DNA from: CAZGYE01 sp964530165
GTDB taxonomy: Bacteria; Planctomycetota; Planctomycetia; Planctomycetales; Planctomycetaceae
DNA length: 49,104 bases
NCBI GenBank assembly: GCA_964530165.1
Contig: CAZGYE010000006.1
Location: 1 to 49,104 of the forward strand
Direction: 5' to 3'
Shown: positions 1 through 7,518 of the stretch, piece by piece
Position numbering within the stretch: position 1 is the first letter of the stretch
How the letters are laid out: every line of letters starts with the position of its first letter
Position numbers and translations under genes: made by a program
Notes under the pieces: model-generated
Seen by the model: only the letters and a program-made list of their open reading frames with translations
Databases searched by the model: none
What the model was told of the DNA's origin: nothing

Positions 1-2
1 CC

Positions 3-68
3 GGCCGTCTTGTCGGCGTGAATCGCAACACTGTTTCGCAATACGCCCGGCGGGCAGGACAGCGCTAG
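3..68 (+). CDS. 3' end of a gene cut by the window edge; possible HTH/transposase-like tail
   Basis: An open frame enters from the left edge and stops at TAG 66-68. The last residues read GRLVGVNRNTVSQYARRAGQ, which looks like the recognition helix of a helix-turn-helix (V-N-R-N-T-V), as in IS1/InsA-like or resolvase-like DNA-binding proteins. Only 21 residues are visible, so the identity is a guess. Bases 69-248, between this stop and the end of the next gene, hold nothing I can support. Confidence 0.3.
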   Translation, partial: GRLVGVNRNTVSQYARRAGQR

Positions 69-248
69 GAAGACAGGAAAAGAAGTCGAGGGCTAAAGAA
101 TCTGTGTCGGTTTTGGAAAGTTGTTCGCCGATGGTTCGGCTGCGTTGATCTGCCTATCGGCTGCGAGAGCTTCGTCCCCATCGAAACTGATACTTCCATT
201 TTCCTGTGTTCCTGGATTCCTAATCAATCTTTCTTCTGACGACGTCGT

Positions 249-1262
249 TTATCGGCGGGTGAACCGGTATTTCCTGTTGGTCCGGTCGAATTCGTTCGCG
301 GCCAGTTGTGGGTTGAGCTGGATGTTCGAGTAGGCATAGTGCTCAATGAAGGTCGCTTCGTCCAGCTCGGTTCCGGAGAGTTGTTCGTCGGCGTCAACTG
401 GCCACGTATAGTTCTTGACAAGGACCGGCAACGAATTCTCCTTGTCGATATAAATGAGTGATTTACGGTAGATTTCCGAGACCTTCTTGCTGTCGTATTC
501 CACCAGAAAACAATAGCAGTCCTGGCCGTTGATTCTCTGATCGGCCAGCATTTGACAGCAATTGCACGCCTCGCCTTTCAGGTCGTTCTGCCGATAGGCG
601 ATCACCTCACATGCCAGTCCCAGCAGGCCGATCTTGGTCACGGGATGACGGGATTCCTTCATGGCCAGCGAACCGTTCGGATCGAGTTTCAACGCCGGCA
701 GAACTCGACCCTTGAAACCTCCCACGCGGACCAGCATCTTGCCGTTGTGCTGTCCAGCGACGTACAGCAACTCGCGATCTTTGTCGCCGCCCTTCAACCA
801 TTTCATGTAGACGCTGAACGGCTCGCGTCGCACCTTCAACAGTATGACCTGATTCTCGCCCAGCACACCATCGATGCGTTCCCGCTTGACGAAGGTGGCC
901 GTGTAATCGGGAATGGCCGAGAGCTTCTGGCAACCTCTTTGAAGCAGCAGCAGTTGCATCAGAAGCGCGCGCTTCCCCTGCAAGATTGCCGTTGACGGGC
1001 GCCCTCTTCCTTGCGACTGACTTGGGCCGTGAGAGGCCCGTCGGTTGTTCGTCGCGGACGATCGGGTCGGCGCTGTCGGCGCGACAGCCGATGCAGTCAA
1101 CTCGGCCAGGTCGATGGTTGCCTGGTCGAGGTCGGCCGCGGCGGGCGTCGGCTCGAAATTGAAGTACAGGACGCTGACGGCGGCAACGGCAATCAAAACG
1201 GCGCAGCAGTTTTGCCGGCTGCACGATATCGGGGCCGAATGCGTCGTTTGCGATCGCGTCAT
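249..1262 (-). CDS. DUF1571 family protein, membrane-anchored or exported
   Basis: A protein of 337 residues from ATG 1262, chosen because GAGGAA lies about 8 nt upstream; a TTG further out at 1286 is less likely. A hydrophobic segment (VLIAVAAVSVLYFNF) near residue 30 suggests a signal anchor, and a low-complexity linker follows. The C-terminal two thirds matches the DUF1571 family common in planctomycetes, with the stretches TATFVKRERIDG, VYMKWLKGGDKDRELLY and SLIYIDKENSLPV. The fold is probably a LolA/LppX-like half-barrel that binds a lipid-like ligand outside the cytoplasm; that function is inference. It is transcribed away from the protease gene and appears to stand alone. Confidence 0.75.
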   Translation of the reverse strand: MTRSQTTHSAPISCSRQNCCAVLIAVAAVSVLYFNFEPTPAAADLDQATIDLAELTASAVAPTAPTRSSATNNRRASHGPSQSQGRGRPSTAILQGKRALLMQLLLLQRGCQKLSAIPDYTATFVKRERIDGVLGENQVILLKVRREPFSVYMKWLKGGDKDRELLYVAGQHNGKMLVRVGGFKGRVLPALKLDPNGSLAMKESRHPVTKIGLLGLACEVIAYRQNDLKGEACNCCQMLADQRINGQDCYCFLVEYDSKKVSEIYRKSLIYIDKENSLPVLVKNYTWPVDADEQLSGTELDEATFIEHYAYSNIQLNPQLAANEFDRTNRKYRFTRR

Positions 1263-1413
1263 GCGACGATCTTCCTCGTTTTTCAAGTGTCGTCAGGGAC
1301 GGACAAAGGGCGACGAGAAGTCATTGCAGAATTTCGGCGCTGGGAATGGACCTTTGTGAGAGATTTCGAGAACTCCATCATAATCGGAGCAACGGTGTAA
1401 AAATGGGTCGTTC

Positions 1414-1478
1414 GTAGCGGAATTCGCAAGAATTCCGTTGCTCCATCACGCAGGCTGAATTCTTGCGAGTTCAGCGAC
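1414..1478. repeat. Inverted pair of GTAG-type REP-like hairpins (GAATTC family)
   Basis: GTAG at 1414-1417 is followed directly by stem CGGAATTC (1418-1425), loop GCAA and GAATTCCG (1430-1437). On the other strand GTCG (1478-1475) is followed by stem CTGAACTC, loop GCAA and GAATTCAG (1474-1455). A GTAG-type tetranucleotide immediately before a short hairpin, with two copies inverted, is the layout of REP/BIME elements mobilised by RAYT transposases. Confidence 0.6.
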
Positions 1479-1594
1479 CAACTGAGACCGTCTGGAAAAT
1501 GAACCTAAGCATAATCGTCATGCATGCATGCGCTGGCCGTCGCGAAAGACTGCCTCTTGTCACGATTTTCGAGATCCGCTAAGATTAAGGAGTC

Positions 1595-1730
1595 TGCACG
1601 AAATCACTTCCTGATTTCAGATCCCCGGGATTTTGAAAATTCCGGGGGGTCTCGCCTCCCAAGCGGGAATCTGTTTCGTGCACGATCCTAGCTGCTTTGG
1701 TCGTATCGCCTGCTTGGAGGCGTGCACGAA
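1595..1730 (+). promoter_or_regulatory. Structured leader with competing inverted repeats before the tail-specific protease
   Basis: TGCACGAAA (1595-1603) can pair with TTTCGTGCA (1674-1682). GAAATCA (1600-1606) can instead pair with TGATTTC (1612-1618), and the two pairings share bases 1600-1603. Inside the outer stem lie CCCCGG..CCGGGG (1623-1628/1642-1647) and a small TCCC-AAGC-GGGA hairpin (1657-1668). TGCACGAA recurs at 1723-1730. The layout would suit a cis-regulatory RNA switch or a mobile-element scar; which one is not decidable from the sequence. Confidence 0.35.
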
Positions 1731-1748
1731 TAAACACACTCTCATCGG

Positions 1749-3809
1749 ATGAGGCTTATGACGTTCAAAACTCCTTCCCGCGCGGCAAGCTCTTTGACCC
1801 TCGGAATGATCCTGCTGGTGGCGACGACCATCTTCGCCCAGCGGGTGACAACCCCGAAATCGGACGACGAGAGAACCACCAGATTGGTGTGCGAGATGAT
1901 CACCCGCGCCCACATCAGCCGGCCACAAATCGACGACAACGTCTCGGCGAGGCTCGTGGAGCGTTTCGTGAAGGGTCTGGATCCACAGAAACTTTATTTC
2001 ACGCAGTCCGACATCGACGAGCTGCGAAAGTACAAAACGAAACTCGACGATCTGCTGGAGGTCGGAAACGTTGATTTCGCCTACTCGACGTTCGAAAAGT
2101 ATTTGAAACGCCTCGATGAACGGGTCGCGCTGGCCCAGCAGTTGATCGACGCCGAGCACAACTTCAAGCTCGACGAGTCGATGGTCATCGACGCCGACGA
2201 GCTACCGTGGGCCAAGAACGAAAAAGAGATTCGCGAGCGCTGGCGGAAGCGAATCAAGTACGACCTCGTCTCGCTGAAGCTCGAGGAAACGCCGCTCAAG
2301 GAAGCCCGCGACCGGCTGCATAAGCGGTACCACAACATCAAGCAGATGATGCATCAGACCGAAGACAGCGAGAAGTTCGAGATGTACCTGAGCGCCTTGA
2401 CGCATTGCTTCGATCCACACTCGAGCTACATGTCGTCGCAGACACTGGAGGATTTTCAGATTGCGATGCGGTTGCGGCTGCAAGGCATCGGAGCGGCGTT
2501 GCGCTCGGAAGACGGTTTCACAATTGTGGCCAGAATTGTGCCCGGCGGGGCCGCCGATAAGGACGGCCGGTTGAAAGTCGGCGACAAGATCATCGGCGTC
2601 GACAGCGGCGACGGCGAGATGCGCGACGTCGTCGAAATGAAACTGAGTAAGGTGGTCCGGTTCATCCGTGGCGATAAGGGCACCAAGGTTCGTCTGCGCG
2701 TCAAGCCGGCCGACGACAGCGATGTCGCCGTGTACGAGCTAGTCCGGCAGATCATCGAGCTTCGAGAGCAGGCGGTCCAACGGGAAATCATCAATACGAG
2801 AGACCGGCTGGGGGGCGTTGACGCCCGTATCGGCGTGATCAACATTCCATCCTTCTATCGCGACTTTGGCAGTGCCAATCGGGGAGTGGAAAACTTCAAG
2901 AGCACCGCCAGGGACGTCCTGAAGGTCTTGAAGGAATTTCACGACAAGGGGGGGGTTGATGCCGTCGTCGTCGATCTACGAACCAACGGCGGAGGGGCCT
3001 TGAGCGAAGCCATCGAAGTTTCCGGCCTGTTCATCGACCAGGGGCCGATTGTGCAGGTGAAGGAGCAAAACGGCCATATCAAGGAACACAACGACGTCGA
3101 TCCGGGGGCCGCCTATACTGGACCGTTAGTCGTCGTTTGCAATCGGCTCTCGGCGTCGGCCTCGGAGATCTTCGCCGGTGCCATCAAAGACTATCGGCGC
3201 GGCATCGTCGTCGGCGATACAACCACTCACGGGAAGGGAACCGTGCAGAATGTGATGCCTGTCGGCCGGCATCGGTTTCAGTTCCTCAACCAGCGGGGCC
3301 GGGGCGCGTTGAAGCTGACCATCAACCAGTTTTACCGCGTCAACGGAGACAGTACGCAAGACCGAGGAGTCCGCTCCGACGTTGTGCTGCCGTCGCTGTT
3401 GGATCACATGGATTTGGGTGAAACGTTTCTTGACAACGCCCTGGCATTCGACCACATCGAGGCGGCAAAATTCGAGTCGGCCGGTCAAGTGACGCCCAAA
3501 CTGGTTGCGTCGCTTCAGCAGTCCAGCGCGAGCCGGGTCAGCGGGGACCCAAAGTTCGCGGAGGTCAAGCAGGAGATTAGTCGCTTTCTCGAGCGGAAGA
3601 AGCGAAAAGTCGTCTCGCTGAACGAAGAGACCTTGCGGAAAGATCGCCTGGATGAGAAGACGAAAAAAGACGAGGACAAAGACAAGGAAAAGAAGGACAA
3701 GAACGGCAACGGTCCGATCTTTGCCGAAAACTACTACAACAACGAAATCCTTCACATTGCCGTCGACTACCTCAGCCTGATGAAGAACGTGAAAACTGCC
3801 AATAACTAA
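1749..3809 (+). CDS. prc: Carboxy-terminal (tail-specific) processing protease, S41 family, Prc/Tsp type
   Basis: At 686 residues it is close to E. coli Tsp (682). An N-terminal hydrophobic segment (LTLGMILLVATTIFA) should export it to the periplasm. A helical Tsp N-domain follows, then a PDZ domain at about residues 240-330 (GIGAALRSEDGFTIVARIVP) and the S41 catalytic core. The Ser-Lys dyad is visible: Ser470 in SASASE and Lys496 in HGKGTVQ. The C-terminus carries the DUF3340-like region with a Lys/Asp-rich stretch around 640. The family cleaves proteins with exposed non-polar C-termini. The start is either ATG 1749 or ATG 1758; neither has a good Shine-Dalgarno. The unusual leader upstream is described separately. 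Confidence 0.93.
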   Translation: MRLMTFKTPSRAASSLTLGMILLVATTIFAQRVTTPKSDDERTTRLVCEMITRAHISRPQIDDNVSARLVERFVKGLDPQKLYFTQSDIDELRKYKTKLDDLLEVGNVDFAYSTFEKYLKRLDERVALAQQLIDAEHNFKLDESMVIDADELPWAKNEKEIRERWRKRIKYDLVSLKLEETPLKEARDRLHKRYHNIKQMMHQTEDSEKFEMYLSALTHCFDPHSSYMSSQTLEDFQIAMRLRLQGIGAALRSEDGFTIVARIVPGGAADKDGRLKVGDKIIGVDSGDGEMRDVVEMKLSKVVRFIRGDKGTKVRLRVKPADDSDVAVYELVRQIIELREQAVQREIINTRDRLGGVDARIGVINIPSFYRDFGSANRGVENFKSTARDVLKVLKEFHDKGGVDAVVVDLRTNGGGALSEAIEVSGLFIDQGPIVQVKEQNGHIKEHNDVDPGAAYTGPLVVVCNRLSASASEIFAGAIKDYRRGIVVGDTTTHGKGTVQNVMPVGRHRFQFLNQRGRGALKLTINQFYRVNGDSTQDRGVRSDVVLPSLLDHMDLGETFLDNALAFDHIEAAKFESAGQVTPKLVASLQQSSASRVSGDPKFAEVKQEISRFLERKKRKVVSLNEETLRKDRLDEKTKKDEDKDKEKKDKNGNGPIFAENYYNNEILHIAVDYLSLMKNVKTANN

Positions 3810-3909
3810 GCGGCGGCATTTTTTTGACGTGGCCTTGAACAAAGTACGCGTCGAAGACAGCCTGTTCGCCCGCTTCGCGTGGAAAACGTGACCCACGCAC
3901 GTCTACTTT

Positions 3910-5322
3910 TCAGGTCTCATGCCAGATCTCGGCGATCGCATCGAGCTTCTCGTCGCTCAAGTAGCCGTAGCGGTTGATCCAAACTCCATCGACGTCGCTG
4001 TCGGCGACCAACTTGAAGCGCCGCCGGAAGTCCTCCAGCGGACCGTAGCCGTGCGCCAGTGGAAGCAACAATGTCTCATTGCCGGCGGCGTGCCTGGCTT
4101 GCTTGATTTTTCGAAGCTGTGGCTTGTTAGGAATCGGGTGCGGCTCATCCGGATGGGGGTAGCCGTATTCAGCGATGGTCTCTCCCCCTTCACCCGGATC
4201 GGCGATGTCCATCAGGTTCACCAACGCCCGCACCAAAATTCGTTCGTCCAGACGGGGATTCTTTGCCAAGAGTACGTCGCCCCAGAACTTGACCATCAGC
4301 GACCAATGCATCGTGTACAGTTTGGGAGAGACTGCATCGGAAAATTTGGCTACGCCCTGGAAGTCAAGCCCGGTCACCAGGGAATAAGGGGGCATGAAGG
4401 CGTTGGCGCACAATTCTTTGTCCGGCCCGCCGAGCTCGCTCACAATGTCCCGCCAGTCACGGACCAAGTCGGTCGAGAGTGCCGCTTTCAACCGCAGCCA
4501 GTCCGCCACGCCGGGATGTCGGTTGAACAACGTCACCAGCGAGAACTGACCGCGGTCGCCGACGGCAAGGTCTTCCAGGTCGCCGCTCGTTAGTTGACCC
4601 TGCAGATAGTGATAGAAGTCGCGGACCTGGTCGCGGATTCGCGGAAAGTCGAATCCGTGCCGTCCCGCCCACGCTTCAACGTGCGGGCTGAAGTCGTGAA
4701 AGGTTTCGTCCAGCGTGTAGCAGGGGTACTCCGGCCAATCGACGCGGAAACCAGTGATGCCGGGATACGCGGCCAGCAAATCGCCGACGTAAGCCCGGTT
4801 GTAGGCGCGAATCGCGTCGCTGGCCAGGCTGCCGGTGTCGGCCATCCGCTGCTGCGACAGCTCTCCGGTCGGAACTCGCGGACGGTCTTCGTCGCGCAGA
4901 CCGGAGGGCTGCACCGCCCCAATCTGAAAATAAACCTTCAGACCACGCCCCAGCGCCCCGTCGATAAACCGCCCGATCACCGCCCCGTACTCGCCGGTCA
5001 GCTCGTTCGCTTTCCGCGGGCCGTAAGGAGAGTCGCCGTAGAAGTCGGGATTCGGCTGGTAGCTCGGACCGCTTCGAACCCACAGCGACCGTTTGCCGAA
5101 CAACGGCCGGTCGAACACGCGCGGGCTGCTGCCGGCATCGACGGGCGGCTGGAAACTGCCGGCGCCTTCTTCAGCCGGCGCGCTCACCGTCGGGTTGCAG
5201 GCCACCGCCGTCGCGCCGGCGCGCTGCAACTTCTCCAAGACGTTCTCGACGCCTTCGCTCAGAATGAAATCGCCCAGGACCGTAATGCCCAAGAACCGTT
5301 TCGCCGGCTGGCCGCTTTGCAT
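3910..5322 (-). CDS. Glycoside-hydrolase-like TIM-barrel protein of unknown substrate
   Basis: Taken from ATG 5322, 8 nt after the stop of the upstream SUMF1-like gene; the longer frame to 5760 only overlaps that gene in another frame. The 470-residue protein begins with FLGITVLGDFILSEG, lacks an obvious signal peptide and alternates strands and helices like a beta/alpha barrel. Segments GRGLKVYFQIGAVQPSGLRD and GFRVDWPEYPCY resemble the carbohydrate-facing strands of hypothetical glycosyl-hydrolase families, with Asp/Glu residues (DWPEYP) in a position suitable for catalysis. I cannot name the family. It is probably co-transcribed with the SUMF1-like gene. Confidence 0.65.
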   Translation of the reverse strand: MQSGQPAKRFLGITVLGDFILSEGVENVLEKLQRAGATAVACNPTVSAPAEEGAGSFQPPVDAGSSPRVFDRPLFGKRSLWVRSGPSYQPNPDFYGDSPYGPRKANELTGEYGAVIGRFIDGALGRGLKVYFQIGAVQPSGLRDEDRPRVPTGELSQQRMADTGSLASDAIRAYNRAYVGDLLAAYPGITGFRVDWPEYPCYTLDETFHDFSPHVEAWAGRHGFDFPRIRDQVRDFYHYLQGQLTSGDLEDLAVGDRGQFSLVTLFNRHPGVADWLRLKAALSTDLVRDWRDIVSELGGPDKELCANAFMPPYSLVTGLDFQGVAKFSDAVSPKLYTMHWSLMVKFWGDVLLAKNPRLDERILVRALVNLMDIADPGEGGETIAEYGYPHPDEPHPIPNKPQLRKIKQARHAAGNETLLLPLAHGYGPLEDFRRRFKLVADSDVDGVWINRYGYLSDEKLDAIAEIWHET

Positions 5323-5330
5323 CCGGATTT

Positions 5331-6401
<1,071 letters not shown>

Positions 6402-6444
6402 AGACAACGTTCCCTTCTTTTACCGACCGGGTCGAGGGCCAACC

Positions 6445-7518
6445 ATGCTGACTGGAGTCTGGACATGTCTGACGGCTGCATGCCTGCTGGCGACTCCGCG
6501 GCCTGAAGAACAACTTCAGCGATTCGAGTTTCAGCAAGTTCGAATGGGGGTCCCATTCAAACTCACATTATACGCCCCCGACCAGGCAACCGCAAATAAA
6601 GCGGCCGATGCCGCCTATTCGCGGGTCGAGCAACTCAATCGCATCATGAGCGACTATGATCCCCAGAGCGAGCTGAACCGCTTGTGCCGATCATCCCGAC
6701 CGGGCCACCCGCATCGCGGGCCGGGCCACCCGCATCGCGGGCCGGGCCACCCGCATCGCGGGCCGGGCCACCCGGTCAAAGTGAGCCGAGAACTACTGTT
6801 CATCTTGTCTCGCTCGCTGGCCCTGTCTCGGCGAAGCGGCGGCGCATTTGACGTGACCGTCGCCCCAGTCGTGAAGCTGTGGCGGCGTGCGCGACGGCGG
6901 AAGCGGCTGCCCGACGCCGACCGGCTAGCGGCGGCCCGAAAACTAGTCGGCTACCGCAATCTGCTGCTCGACCCGCAAGCCGGGACCGTCGAGCTACGTG
7001 TGGCCGGCATGCGGCTCGACCTGGGCGGGATTGCCAAAGGTTACGCTGGCGACGAAGCACTTTCGGTGCTGCGTCAGCACGGCATCACGCGGGCGCTGAT
7101 TGATGCCGGCGGTGACGTCGTCGCCGGCGATTCCCCGCCGGGCAAAACGGGCTGGAGAATCGCCATCGCCCCGCTTCAGGACCCTGAGGGGCCTCCCAGC
7201 CGTTTCTTACTCGTGAAAAACGCCGCCGTCGCCACATCCGGCGACGCCTTCCAGTATGTCGAAATCGCTGGCGTGCGCTACTCACACATCGTCGACCCCC
7301 ACACCGGCCTCGGGCTGACCCGCCGCAGCAGCGTCACCGTCATCGCGCCGGACGGTCTCACCGCCGACAGTCTCGCCTCGGCCGTCAGCGTGCTGGGACA
7401 CGAGCGCGGACTGGAACTGATCGAGTCAACCTGCCGGACGGCTGCACTCGTCGCCGAATTGCACGAAGGCAAACCACGGACGTTCACGTCGAAGCGGTTT
7501 CCCGCCGTCACGCCATAG
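6445..7518 (+). CDS. apbE: FAD:protein FMN transferase (ApbE family) with an in-frame 21-bp repeat
   Basis: Protein of 357 residues from ATG 6445, with a short hydrophobic N-terminus (TCLTAACLLA) consistent with export. Conserved ApbE stretches are visible: MGVPFKLTLYA, GGAFDVTVAPV, RLDLGGIAKGYAGDEA, ALIDAGGDV, VATSGD and YSHIVDPHTG. The enzyme uses FAD and Mg2+ to attach FMN to threonines of exported flavoproteins such as Nqr/Rnf subunits; none of these is in the window. Between the motifs SELNRL and VSRELL lies a PGHPHRG repeat, described separately, in a loop where relatives have only a few residues. The 3' end overlaps the convergent putA-type gene by 11 bp. Confidence 0.92.
   Translation: MLTGVWTCLTAACLLATPRPEEQLQRFEFQQVRMGVPFKLTLYAPDQATANKAADAAYSRVEQLNRIMSDYDPQSELNRLCRSSRPGHPHRGPGHPHRGPGHPHRGPGHPVKVSRELLFILSRSLALSRRSGGAFDVTVAPVVKLWRRARRRKRLPDADRLAAARKLVGYRNLLLDPQAGTVELRVAGMRLDLGGIAKGYAGDEALSVLRQHGITRALIDAGGDVVAGDSPPGKTGWRIAIAPLQDPEGPPSRFLLVKNAAVATSGDAFQYVEIAGVRYSHIVDPHTGLGLTRRSSVTVIAPDGLTADSLASAVSVLGHERGLELIESTCRTAALVAELHEGKPRTFTSKRFPAVTP
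6700..6775 (+). repeat. 21-bp tandem repeat with palindromic core inside apbE
   Basis: Three full 21-bp units (6700-6720, 6721-6741, 6742-6762) and a 12-13 base partial unit, perfectly repeated. Each unit contains CCCGC-ATC-GCGGG, a 5-bp stem with a 3-nt loop, and encodes PGHPHRG in frame. Confidence 0.9.

Larger units (their letters stand above)
1263..1748. other. Intergenic region with two repeat structures
   Basis: This stretch separates the divergently transcribed DUF1571 and protease genes. It contains a pair of inverted REP-like hairpins (1414-1478) and a separate group of overlapping inverted repeats (1595-1730) just before the protease start. I see no coding frame with a recognisable product. 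Confidence 0.6.

Noticed and set aside
121..333. 70-residue + strand frame near the left edge
   Set aside because: No start signal, no recognisable sequence, and it overlaps the conserved 3' end of the DUF1571 gene.
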